Below the pieces are notes generated by a model. It did not search any database. It saw only the letters and a list, made by a program, of their open reading frames with translations, and had not been told where the DNA came from. Positions 1-10,395 of a stretch of 64,000 bases of DNA are shown piece after piece. Source of the stretch: Symmetrospora coprosmae (lineage: Eukaryota > Basidiomycota > Cystobasidiomycetes > Symmetrosporaceae); contig VUYT01000009.1 of the NCBI GenBank assembly GCA_008802785.1, forward strand, positions 434,001 to 498,000. The letters run 5' to 3'. The number at the start of each line of letters is the position of its first letter. Position 1 is the stretch's first letter. The position numbers were made by a program, and so were the translations under genes.

Positions 1-1
1 A

Positions 2-3000
2 TACATCCCGAACTTGACGGCCGTGCCCTTCGAGATCTCCAAGTCGTATGCGGAGCTTGTCTTTGGGCAGACCGAGTCGCCGCGCCTCAAGAAGGTGCTC
101 GATGGATGGGAGAAGGACAACTGGGCTGCAGAGAGCAGCAGGAGCAAGCTAGGATACATTATCCTCGTCGAGCTCCTCGCGTACCAGTTCGCCTCACCTG
201 TGCGCTGGATCGAGACGCAGGACAAGCTCTTTGCCGACTTCCAGTTCGAGCGGCTTATCGAGCTTGGACCTGGCCCGACCCTCACGGGAATGGCGCAGCG
301 CACGCTCAAGGCAAAGTACCAGACCAACGACGACTCGACTTCGGTTAAGCGCGACATCTATTGCGTCGCCAAGAACCAGGCCGACATCTACTACATCCGC
401 GAGGACGCGCCCGAGGCAGAAGCTGCGCCCGAGCCTGCCGCTTCTGCGGCTCCTGCTGCTGCTGCTGCGGCTCCGGCGCCTGTCGCTGCTGCCGCTCCTG
501 CACCAGCCGCCGCGTCTGCTGGCCCAGCCGCTTCTGTCCCCGATGAGCCGCTCAAGGCTACCGACACCCTGCGCGTCATCATTGCTCAGAAGCTCAAGAA
601 GTCTATCGGCGAGATCTCGCTGCAGAAGAACATCAAGGACATGGTTGGCGGAAAGTCCACGCTGCAGAATGAGATTCTCGGAGACCTGCAGGCCGAGTTC
701 AGCTCCGCCCCAGAGAAGGGAGAGGAGCTGCCGCTCGATGAGCTGGGTGCTGCGCTGAACGTTGGGTATCCCGGCACACTCGGCAAGCACACCAACGGCC
801 TCGTCTCGCGTCTGGTTGGAAGCAAGCTTCCCGGAGGCTTCGGTATTTCTGCCGTCAAGGCACACCTTGGCAAGCAGTGGGGTCTTGGCCCCGGTCGCAC
901 CGACGGTGCCCTACTTGTCGGTCTCACCATGGAGCCGCCCAAGCGACTTGGTGCCGAAGCAGATGCGAAGGCATGGCTGGACTCGGTCGCACAGGCGTAC
1001 GCACAGCAGGCAGGCATCTCGCTCTCCGCTGGCGCTGCTGCCGGCGGAGGCGGCGGAGGTGGCGGCGGCGCTGTCGTCGACTCCGAGGCGCTCAACAAGC
1101 TCCAGGCGCAGCAGGACGAGTTTGTCTCGCAGCAGGTTGACGTCCTGCTCCGCTACCTCAAGCGCGACGGTCGCGAGGGCTACCGCCTCGCTGACGCCCA
1201 GAAGGTCGATGCAGAGGCACTGCAGGGTCAGCTCGATGCCATCAGCCGCGAGCACGGCGAGGCATACATCAACGGCATCCAGCCCGCCTTTGAGCCACTC
1301 AAGGCAAGGCACTTCAACTCGGCCTACAACTGGGTCAGGCAGGATGCTCTGCACATGTTTTACGACATGATCTTTGGACGCCTCACCACCGTCGACCGCG
1401 AGGTCACCAGGCGCTGCCTCATCATCATGAACAGGGCTGACCGGCCTTTCGTGAGTCATAGCTCGATCAGGTCCATCTCGCTTCACAAGATGCTGACCAT
1501 CTCATATCGCCCATGTCGTCCAGATCGAGTACATGACCTACGTTCTCGCAAAGGTCGATGCTGACAAGGGACCCACCTACAAGCTCGCCAAGGAGTTCGG
1601 CCTCCAGCTTCTCGAGAACTGCAAGGAAGTTGTCGGCACTGCTCCTCTCTACAAGGATGGTAAGTGGCGCTATTGCTTGCCCTGATGTCCGCGAGAATGG
1701 TTGACCAGGCTAACATCGCTGTTGGTGCCGCTCTCAGTCACCTTCCCCACTGCGCCCAGCACGACCATCACCGCGAAGGGAGACATTGTCTACCAGGAGA
1801 TCAGCCGCAAGGGTGTCTCACGTCTCGAGAAATACGTTGCCGAGATGGCAGCAGGCAGCTCCAGTCAACCCTCGGTCAACCTCGACAAGGTTCACGACAC
1901 CATCTCGAATCTCTACCGCCTTGTCAAGTCTCAGCCTCAGGTGTCGAAGCAGCACATGGCGGCCATCAAGTCGCTTTACGGCGAGGTCGTCAAGAGCATG
2001 GGCAAGAAGACAAGCACCGACATGCCAACCGGCCGGTCCCCTGCTCGTGCTCGACGATCGTCCAACCAGTTCCTTCGACCCGTCAACGTCCCGGAACCGA
2101 CTGCTGTGCCCGAGGACAAGATGCCTCTGCTCCACCTCAAGAGGAAGGTCGGGCATGAGTTCCAGTACTCGAGCAAGCTCACCTCGCTGTACCTCGACAT
2201 CCTCAAGGAGATTGCCACATCTGGAACCACTTTTGAGCACAAGAACGCCCTCCTCACCGGTGTGGGCAAGGCCTCCATTGGTGTTGAGATTGTCAAGGGC
2301 CTTCTGAGTGGCGGAGCGCGCGTCGTCATCACCACCTCGCGCTACTCTCGAGAGACCGTCGAGTACTACCAGGGCATCTACCAGGAGTGCGGATCGCGCG
2401 GGTCAAGCCTCACTGTCGTCCCCTTCAACGGCGGGTCTAAGCAGGACATCGACGCTCTCGTCGAGTACATTTACTCGACCGACCCGAACAACGGCCTCGA
2501 TATGGATCTCGATTTCATCCTGCCCTTCGCTGCCATCCCGGAGAATGGCCGCGAGATTGACGGCATCGACGACAAGTCCGAGCTCGCGCACCGAGTCATG
2601 TTGACCAACTTGCTGCGCCTCCTCGGCGCCGTCAAGGCCAAGAAAGCGTCTCGCCGCTTCATCACGCGACCCACGCAGGTCATCCTGCCTCTGTCGCCCA
2701 ACCACGGTCTGTTTGGTAATGACGGTCTCTACTCCGAGTCCAAGATCGCGCTCGAGACCCTCTTCAACCGATGGGGTTCCGAGTCTTGGGGACAGTACCT
2801 CTGTATCGCCGGTGCCGTCATCGGATGGACGTGAGTGTCGACGCACTTGCATCATTTCCATACTAATTGTCACTGACGCCCCTTCTCCTGCCCTTGCAGC
2901 CGAGGAACCGGACTCATGTCTGCTACGAACGTCGTTGCTGCCGGTGTCGAAGAGCTCGGATGCCGCACCTTCTCTGCCAAGGAGATGGCCTTCAATATTC

Positions 3001-6000
3001 TCGGTCTCATGCACCCGCTTATGTTTGACGTTACGCAGGTCGAGCCTGTTTGGGCCGACTTCAACGGAGGCATGAGCGCCATTGCCGACCTCCACATCCT
3101 CAACGCCAAGATCCGAGACGACATCAACAAGACCGCCAGCACGCGCCGCGCCATCGCCATGGACAACTCTGCCGATTTCAAGGTCACGTCCGGCAGCGAG
3201 GCCGAGGCGGTTCAGCAGAAGGTCAACATCGCTCCTCGAGCCAACTTCACCCTGCCGTTCCCCAAGCTGCCCGAGAACTTTGACTCGGACGCCGATCTCA
3301 CCAAGCTGCGTGGTCTCATTGACCTCGACAAGGTCATTGTCGTCACCGGATATGCCGAGGTCGGACCGTTTGGCTCGTCCAGGACGCGATGGGAGATGGA
3401 GGCGAAGGGGGAGTTCAGCATCGAGGGTCTCCTCGAGCTCGCCTTCACTCTCGGTCTCATCAAGCACTTCAATGGACGGCTCAAGTCTGGCCAGACGTAT
3501 GTCGGCTGGGTTGATGCCAAGTCCGAGGAGCCCGTTGACGACAAGGATGTCCGCGGCAAGTACGAGAAGCACATCCTGGCCCACACTGGTGTCCGACTCA
3601 TCGAGCCCGAGCTTTTCCGAGGCTACGACCCGAAGCGCAAGGGTTTCACCCAGGAAATCGAGATTCAGCACGACCTCGAGCCGATCGAGACCAACCCAGC
3701 CGACGCCGAGAAGTTCAGGCTCGAGCACGGCAACAAGGTCGACGTCTGGGCCGACGGCGACCGCTGCTTTGTTAAGTTCAAGAAGGGCGCCAAGCTCCTC
3801 GTTCCCAAGGCTATCCGATTCGACCGGCTCGTCGCTGGCCAGATTCCGACTGGATGGGACGCCCGTGTCTTTGGCATTCCCGACGACATTGTCTCGCAGA
3901 CCGACAGGACTGCCCTTTGGGCGCTTGTCTGTGTTGCCGAGGGTCTCATGGCTTCTGGTATCACCGACCCGTACGAGCTCTACAAGTACGTCCACCCGTC
4001 CGAGGTCGGAACGGCCATTGGATCCGGTATGGGCGGCATGGAGTCGCTGTCCAAGATGTTCAGGGACCGCCGAGAAGAGAAGGACATCCAGAAGGATATT
4101 CTCCAGGAGACGTTCATCAACACGGTCGCTGGATGGGTCAACCTGCTCCTCGTCTCGTCGAACGGACCCGTCAAGATCCCAGTCGGTGCCTGCGCCACTG
4201 CGCTGCAGTCCGTCGAGATTGCCTGCGATACCATCCTCAGTGGCAAGGCCAAGGTCATGTTCGCCGGCGGTTTCGATGACTTCTCTGAGGAGGGCTCGTA
4301 CGAGTTCGCCAACATGAAGGCGACCAGCAACACCGAGACCGAGTTTGCATCTGGCCGAGAGCCCAATGAGATGTCGAGGCCTACCACGTCGACCCGAGCT
4401 GGCTTCATGGAGTCGCAGGGATGTGGTGTCCAGGTGCTCATGTCGGCAAAGACTGCCCTCGAGATGGGTGCTACCATCTGTGCGTTCTCTCGCCCTGGTC
4501 CTGTATTGCCTACGCATGCTGACATCTTCCACTTGCTCCACAGACGGTATCGTCGGGTACACCAACACTGCCACGGACAAGGCTGGACGGTCCATTCCGG
4601 CGCCCGGTCGAGGTATCCTCAGCACTGCCAGGCAGCTCACGTCCAAGTACCCGTCAAAGAACATCGAGCTCTCGTACAGGAAGCGGCAGCTTGAGTTCCG
4701 CCGGCGCCAGATCTCCGAGTGGCTCGACAACGAAATCAGCCTGCTCAAGGATGAGTGCACCGATGGCGATCAGGAGCACTATGCCGACCGCCTCGACTGC
4801 ATCAAGAAGGAAGCAAAGAGGCAGGAGAGCGATGCCCTCGCTACCTTTGGCATGCTCGAGGGTGCCGACCCGAACATTGCACCGCTCCGAAAGGCGCTCG
4901 CAGTCTGGGGTCTTACGATTGATGACATCGGAGTCGCTTCGGTGAGTGCTATCCGGCACTCTGCCAGCACAGAACTCTGTTCACTGACGTCACTCTCGCT
5001 GTCAGTTCCACGGAACGTCCACCAAGGCCAACGACAAGAACGAGTCCAACGCCTTCAACACGCAGTTTGAGCACCTCGGCCGGACCAAGGGCAACGCGTG
5101 CCCGGTCATTGCGCAGAAGTGGCTCACGGGACATCCCAAGGGTGGTGCTGCAGCGTGGATGATGAACGGCATGATCCAGACGATCCAGGCCTCGCTCATC
5201 CCGGGCAACCGCAATGCCGACAACATCTCGCCCGAGATGCAGGCCTTCGAATACCTCGTCTACCCATCGCGGTCCATCCAGACGGACGGCATCAAGGCTG
5301 GTCTGCTCAAGTCGTTCGGCTTCGGACAGGTCGGAGGCGAGGCGCTCGTCATCCACCCGTCGCACCTCCTCGCTGCCCTCGATCCGGCACAGTACGCTTC
5401 GTACAAGGAGCACAACGCTGCGCGGTTCGACGCGTCGTACCGCAAGTACAACGACATGTTTGTGCAGAGGAACCTCATCATCCTCAAGGAGGCGCCGCCC
5501 TACACGCCCGAGCTCGAGCGCGATGTGCTCCTGAACCCGCTCGCGCGCGCCAGCAAGGACGCCAAGGGCTCGTACTCGTTCAGCCCGGACATGCCTGTGG
5601 CCGGCAGCAGCGTGCACGCGCTCGCTGCGGCAAAGATGGCCGCTACGGTGGAGGGCGTGCACGGTGTCGGCACGGACGTGGAGCTCATCTCGTCCATTCC
5701 CATGGACAACCAGACGTATCTCGAGCGGAACTTTACCAAGGGCGAGCTGGACTACGCCCACTCGGCGCCCGACCCGCAGGCTTCGCTTGCTGGACGATGG
5801 GCGGCAAAGGAGGCCGTGTTCAAGTCGCTCAAGGTCGCTGGACGAGGCGGAGCCGCGCCCATGAAGGAGATTGAGATCATCTCGAGCGAGAAGGGACCGT
5901 CAGTCAAGCTGCACGGCGAGGCGGAGAAGGCGGCGAATGAGGCCGGAATCAGCGGCTTTGAGCTCAGCTTGTCGCACGCCGACGGCGTTGCGCTTGCTGT

Positions 6001-6019
6001 TGCCCTGGCCAAGAAGTAG
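2..6019 (+). CDS. FAS2: Fused fungal fatty acid synthase (beta C-terminus plus whole alpha), 5' partial
   Basis: Cytosolic type I fatty acid synthase, making long-chain acyl-CoA from acetyl- and malonyl-CoA with NADPH. The frame is already open at base 2. It starts with the tail of the beta subunit (YIPNLTAVPFEISKSY) and continues through a short linker into the alpha N-terminus (LLAYQFASPVRWIETQ), so the two chains are fused. Order along alpha: Ala/Pro linker; acyl carrier with the phosphopantetheine serine in GGKST (near 655); ketoreductase with GWTRGTG across the third intron; ketosynthase with catalytic Cys in GACATALQS (codon at 4191) and His in FHGTSTKANDKNE and GHPKGG; C-terminal phosphopantetheinyl transferase (GVGTDVELIS, WAAKEAVFKSL). 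Introns: 1451-1523, 1660-1737, 2831-2899, 4480-4543, 4942-5005. Only one acyl carrier is seen. Stop TAG at 6017-6019. The true start lies outside the window. Confidence 0.97.
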
Positions 6020-6138
6020 GTGCGGAGATTAGACGAAGACGCTCGTTGTGCGCAGAATAGTAACGAATGACGGGCAACGAAGACAATGCGATTCAATTGA
6101 CGAGCCTATTGCTACATGGGGCTTCTAGCTTCCGGAGC

Positions 6139-6603
6139 TTAGAGGTTCTTGGGAGGGATGCCAGACTCAGCGGGCTCAGCGCCGTGGGCCTGTGAGGGTG
6201 TCAGCTTGTCTCGGGGAAGTGCAGAGCCGCGCCAGACTCACATGCTCGGACTCCTTGATCTTTGCGGTCTCTGCCTGCAGCTCCTCAGGGCCCTTTGGGT
6301 TCTTCTGTGCCTTCACTTTCGCCTCCGACTCGCTCGCGATGGTCTCATTCCATCCCGGCGTGCCCTGGTCGCTCTTCTCGCCCTTCATGGCCTTCTCCTT
6401 CTCCTTCTGGATCGTCTTTGCGTCGCCGTCGTGCACTGCAGCGAGAAGATCATGGCTGTCCGTCAGCAGTTGGGCCACAGCCATATGCACTCCGGGTCAA
6501 GCCATCGCGCACTGTGCGAGTTGCTCGCGTGTCGGACGGGCCCAGCTGCGGCGAGCTGCGGGGAAGCCCTGATTGAGCGGAGGGAGGAGCGGAGTGCGAG
6601 CAT
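6139..6603 (-). CDS. Small mitochondrial protein with PGWNE/SEA motif, function unknown
   Basis: Three exons (6603-6513, 6435-6242, 6189-6139) joined in phase give 111 residues. The first about 28 residues (MLALRSSLRSIRASPQLAAA, then GPVRHAS) are rich in Arg, Ser and Ala with no acidic residue, a typical mitochondrial presequence. The mature part is charged and probably helical, with TPGWNETIASESEAKVKA, a motif I associate with small conserved fungal proteins of unknown role. It ends GIPPKNL. The gene is tail to tail with FAS, 119 bases apart. The first intron (77 bases) decides the start: only the donor at 6512 keeps the frame. I do not know the function. Confidence 0.72.
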
Positions 6604-6763
6604 GTCGGAAGATGTGCGATGAGGACTCGATTGGGTGTCTGATATGGCAATATACGGAGAAGCGGTGGTGAGGCAGGAGGGAGAGATGCCCTGCTCTCCA
6701 CCTCTGCACCCTGCGGATCATCAGAGCGATCGACAAGCTGCCGGCTAAGCCGGAGATGTCGTC

Positions 6764-7645
6764 ATGCTCAAGCTCACCCAGGACAGGACCACAAAACGCG
6801 CCTCTACGGCCATGACATCCATCGAGAAGACTGCGTCAAATGTGATCATCAAGCCAATGACCGCGGGCGATGTGCCAGAGCTCGCTGAGGTCCTGACTGA
6901 GAGCTTCGCGAGGGACCCCGGGACGTCCTTCGGTGAGACTGACACAACCAGTACTCAGATTGCACTCGCACTGATTCTGACACTCCGCGCAGTCTTCGTT
7001 TACCCTCCCAAAGGCACTCCCGCTCGTGAAAAGGCTGTCGCAAAGAGCGTGCCTCGGCGCATAGCCATGCTCAACCGCCAGCTTTGCAACCCGGGCTCCT
7101 ACGTTCTCTCCGCCATCGTCGACGGCCGGATAGCGGGCTTCAGCATGTGGAGCGCGCCCATAGAACAAGATCCATCAACGAGACGCTTTGTGCCACTCCA
7201 TTTACGTGTCTGGGGCAAGCTGTACAAGCTGTACGACCGGATCATCGGAGTACTCTACCCGTCCTTCCTGCGGCGCATCCTCGACCCTCTCAGAGCAGAG
7301 CAGTTGCGGAGACGAAGCGTCATGGTGCGCGAAGATGGAAAAGTCGAAGAGGCGGTCCTGCCAGAGCAGATCAAGCGAGACGGTTACTGGACATTGAATG
7401 CGCTGGGAGTGTCAGAAGAGTTGGGGCGAAGAGGGATCGGCTCAAAGCTGCTGCAGTGGGGTATAGAACAGGCGGACAATTCAGGACATGCAGTCATGCT
7501 TGCTGCGAGTGAGGACGGGGCAAAGCTCTATGCGAGGCATGGCTTCAAGATGCTTTTGCAGACGGCGCTCCTGCGGGACGAAGCAGATGCGGGGACGGAA
7601 GGGATATGGCAGGGCTACATGTTGCGCGAGGCGCGTGCGCAGTGA
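6764..7645 (+). CDS. GNAT-family N-acetyltransferase
   Basis: Predicted acetyl-CoA-dependent N-acetyltransferase, substrate unknown. The N-terminal strand-helix VIIKPMTAGDVPELAEVLTE is followed by a central region with VDGRIAGFSMWSAP, and the acetyl-CoA loop is seen as LGRRGIGSKLLQWGIEQAD, then MLAASEDGAKLYARHGFKML. A 60-base stretch at 6933-6992 has a GTGAG donor, a CTGAC branch-like site and a CAG acceptor. It is probably an intron, giving 273 residues, although it is in frame and free of stops. The start could be 6764 or 6812 (both ATG); the second fits the domain boundary better. No signal peptide or membrane segment is seen. Confidence 0.82.
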   Translation: MLKLTQDRTTKRASTAMTSIEKTASNVIIKPMTAGDVPELAEVLTESFARDPGTSFGETDTTSTQIALALILTLRAVFVYPPKGTPAREKAVAKSVPRRIAMLNRQLCNPGSYVLSAIVDGRIAGFSMWSAPIEQDPSTRRFVPLHLRVWGKLYKLYDRIIGVLYPSFLRRILDPLRAEQLRRRSVMVREDGKVEEAVLPEQIKRDGYWTLNALGVSEELGRRGIGSKLLQWGIEQADNSGHAVMLAASEDGAKLYARHGFKMLLQTALLRDEADAGTEGIWQGYMLREARAQ

Positions 7646-7958
7646 GGGCTGCACAGTGAGTGCACGCCAGCTGTGCCGTAAAGTACGCCGCGAAACAAAG
7701 GGGCACGCCGTCCGCCACATGCCTTTCTTTGACGCCTTCCGCAGCCTGGTCGACCGGTTCACTGCCTTCTGCCAGACCCGAGGAGCTGCCAGACGGGCTG
7801 AATACGGGCGACGGGAACGGCACGACATGACTTTGCGACTGCCTGGTGCTGCTGAACGGGGGTTGCACTAACGGGCGTCGGGCTGACCGACGAGGGCCGG
7901 CAAGCCTGAGCTCTGGGACTACTGACTTGCGACATCTACACGAGGAGGCAGCGACAGG
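7646..7958. other. Intergenic, nothing recognised
   Basis: About 310 bases between the GNAT gene and secreted protein A. No coding or RNA signal was recognised; it presumably holds the promoter of the downstream gene. Confidence 0.5.
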
Positions 7959-9040
7959 ATGGCCTCGCATCTTCGGCGACGCAGACTTGCCGCTCGAGCG
8001 GGCAGCGCAGCCACGTTCGTTCTGGTCGTGGTCGCGTGCGTTACGAGCGTTGCGGCGACGGGAGACGGGTCCAGCTTTCTGCACGGTCTTGAAGCGCGAC
8101 AAGCGGGCGCCGCTGTGCAAATCACCTCGGATCTGTGGGCGAAGTGCAGGCAACCAGTTCCATGCGCAGAAAACCAGAATATCACAGCAAAGTACGACGT
8201 GGTGCGTTGCTACCCTCGCGAGTCCCTTGGACTCCAGCTGACGCGGTTTGCCACCTCGCAGGACGCCTGCGTAGCCGTTGCAAAGCGGTGGGGGACAGAC
8301 GAGTCCGAGGACGTTGCTTCATACGAGGCCATCGGTCCGTACACTGCCAACAACGTTACGAACTGCCAAGTCTTTGTGTGAGTCTCGGTATTCATCAAGT
8401 ATATGAAGCGTTACTCAAGAGGGCCACCTCCCGCAGCTCCAATCTGGGCGCTCCAAGCATCACCTTCAGCCGAAAAGATATGGCCGCCGCTATCGAGCGA
8501 CTGAGCGCACAGTGTGTCCAAGAGTCTGCCGCCCATAACTCGGTCATCTGCGACATGGACTACAACGGCGGCAGTGTACATCTCGAGGTCCTGCCTCTCG
8601 GCGAGCAAGACATGATTGCGCCTGTGACCGGTACAGGCAGCGCAGCGGGAGCCGGAGCAGACACAGCAGCAGCAGCAGCGACAGACAGTACTGGCTCTAC
8701 TACCGATTCAGGCTCGAAGTCCCCGACAAGCACAGATAGTCTCGGCGCACAGACTGGCGCAGGCCTGTCCGACGGCGCTTCTTCTGCCACGGATCCGGCG
8801 TCCTTGACAACCAGTACTTCCTCAGCCACAGAGACGACGCCTGACAGTAGCAGCGGAGCCAGCACACCTTCTTCGGATAGCGCATCTGGTGCAAGCGAGA
8901 CAGCTGGCACTGGCACTACGGACACGAATGACCTCGGTACGACAGGTAGTACCAGAAGACGCGCGAGAGCCCTCGAGACGTCTCGAGTCTATCCTACTGT
9001 TCGACCGCGGAGAATCGCTCTTCCATCTTGGACACTTTGA
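7959..9040 (+). CDS. Secreted cysteine-containing protein with Ser/Thr-rich tail (paralogue A)
   Basis: Starts with an Arg-rich n-region and a strong hydrophobic signal segment (SAATFVLVVVACVTSVAA). The globular part has cysteines in KCRQPVPC, RCYPRES, DACVAVAK, NCQVF, QCVQES and VICDMD, ending GGSVHLEVLPL. A long Thr/Ser/Gly/Ala tail follows, as in cell-wall or O-mannosylated proteins. The intron at 8378-8436 lies just after NCQVF (phase 2), the same place as in the neighbour at 9429-10239, whose core aligns along its length. The last 33 residues as read are Arg-rich and odd for a wall protein; a further intron starting near 8937 could give another C-terminus, so the 3' end is uncertain. I do not recognise the family. 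Confidence 0.7.
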
Positions 9041-9428
9041 AGCTGCTGGACTATCGATGATCATTCACCAGCTGGGAATGCCAACCTTTCCTACTGACCT
9101 GTCGATAGTTCCGATACCTACTCATTTTGCTGTGCAAATCTTGGCTTCCTGTCGGGCTCTGCTGTCTCGGGACTGTCGTGCTGTCGGCTGACGTTCTTGC
9201 GTGCCAGCTAACACGGGTCCGGCTTGAAAGCGGGCTGAAACCCTTTCAGCTACTTCAGACCAGCCGGAAGCCAGCCATACGGCACCTCCCTTTGTCGATG
9301 ATCTTAACAAGCTGCGCAATGTGAAGTTGCACTTAGCGAGGTGCTGCCGACCAGCTTGCATCCATACTGCCTCGCCCGCACCTATCTAGCTCTTGAAACC
9401 ACTGTCATTCCGTCCGCAAGTCAGTAAA
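9041..9428. other. Gap between secreted paralogues
   Basis: 388 bases between the secreted paralogues. It may hold a last exon of paralogue A (a hydrophobic stretch is readable around 9127-9200) and the promoter of paralogue B. Neither can be settled from sequence alone. Confidence 0.4.
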
Positions 9429-10239
9429 ATGCTCAGTGACCATCTATTCGCTATCGGACTCGTGGCTCTCTGTGGTAGTGCCGGTGCGTGACAGGCTTGG
9501 TCAGCATCGCGCCGCAGAAAGCTGAATCGCAGTGGCACAGGCGCCTCCATGATACGCCGCCCGAGTCTCACTGGTCGAGACGTCCCTGTCCGCAAGCTCG
9601 AAGCAAAAGATTGGGAAAAGTGCGTCAGGGACGTGCCCTGCGTGAGTCACTCATATAAAGCCAGCCGCCTCGCTTCCGCTGACATGCGCCGGCGCTAGGT
9701 CGCCCGCTCAGCTTCAGAGGGCAAGTACAATCCCGTACGTACCGTATGACCCGCAACTCGAGCATGTCCATGCAGCTCTGACGTACTCAAGCTGCACTTC
9801 AGGAGGGCTGCGAACTCACCCTAAACGCGTGGGATTCCAACGTCATGGAACTCTTAGACGCCGGAGCTGCAATGGGTCCATACGATGATTGGAAGAATCC
9901 GGGGACCAACTGCGAGATCTGGCTGTGAGTTCGCGCAAACTTGTGGTCGTGCAGCTGAACTTACAATGTAACGCTCGGCATCCCAGGACTAATCATGCCA
10001 CGGACAAGCGCCTCGAGTACGATCGCGCGGACCTGATGTCTGCCGTGAAGCGCGTGGTCGAGCGATGCACGGACAGCGATCTGGTCGCGATCGAATGCGA
10101 TCTGGTCGACGACGACGATAACGCGAGAAACAACGTTCGACTCGAGGTCTTCGCCAGGAACCAGGACGCTGCAGCGACACAGTCGGAGGATGGCTCTAGT
10201 CTGAGCTCTATTGCTCCGACGGCCAGCACGAGGCGCTAG
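9429..10239 (+). CDS. Small secreted cysteine-containing protein (paralogue B)
   Basis: Predicted 192 residues in five exons (9429-9487, 9533-9641, 9699-9734, 9803-9924, 9987-10239). A short signal peptide (MLSDHLFAIGLVALCGSA) precedes a core that aligns with paralogue A: EKCVRDVPC with KCRQPVPC, GKYNPEGC with AKYDVVRC, GPYDDW...NCEIWL with GPYTAN...NCQVFV, LMSAVKRVVERC with MAAAIERLSAQC, and NVRLEVF with SVHLEVL. The Ser/Thr-rich tail of A is absent here. The first intron is short (45 bases, weak donor GTGACA) and is the least certain join; the other three are clear. The gene meets NADPH oxidase A tail to tail, 156 bases apart. Function unknown. Confidence 0.66.
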
Positions 10240-10395
10240 ATGGGCACAGGCGGAGGCACCTGTGGACTGGTCTGTCAAGGCCTGCCATGCCGGTGCTGGC
10301 CGCTACTGCGGTGCAATTGCCGGTGCATGTGCGTAACATCTGAAATGCAGCGGCAATCGCTCGTGTACTTGGCTAGTATCTGGCATGCCTACCTC

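Noticed and set aside
2403-4760. 785-codon open frame on the minus strand opposite FAS
   Set aside because: It is the shadow of the GC-rich FAS coding strand: low-complexity composition, no domain, and it crosses FAS introns and exons alike.
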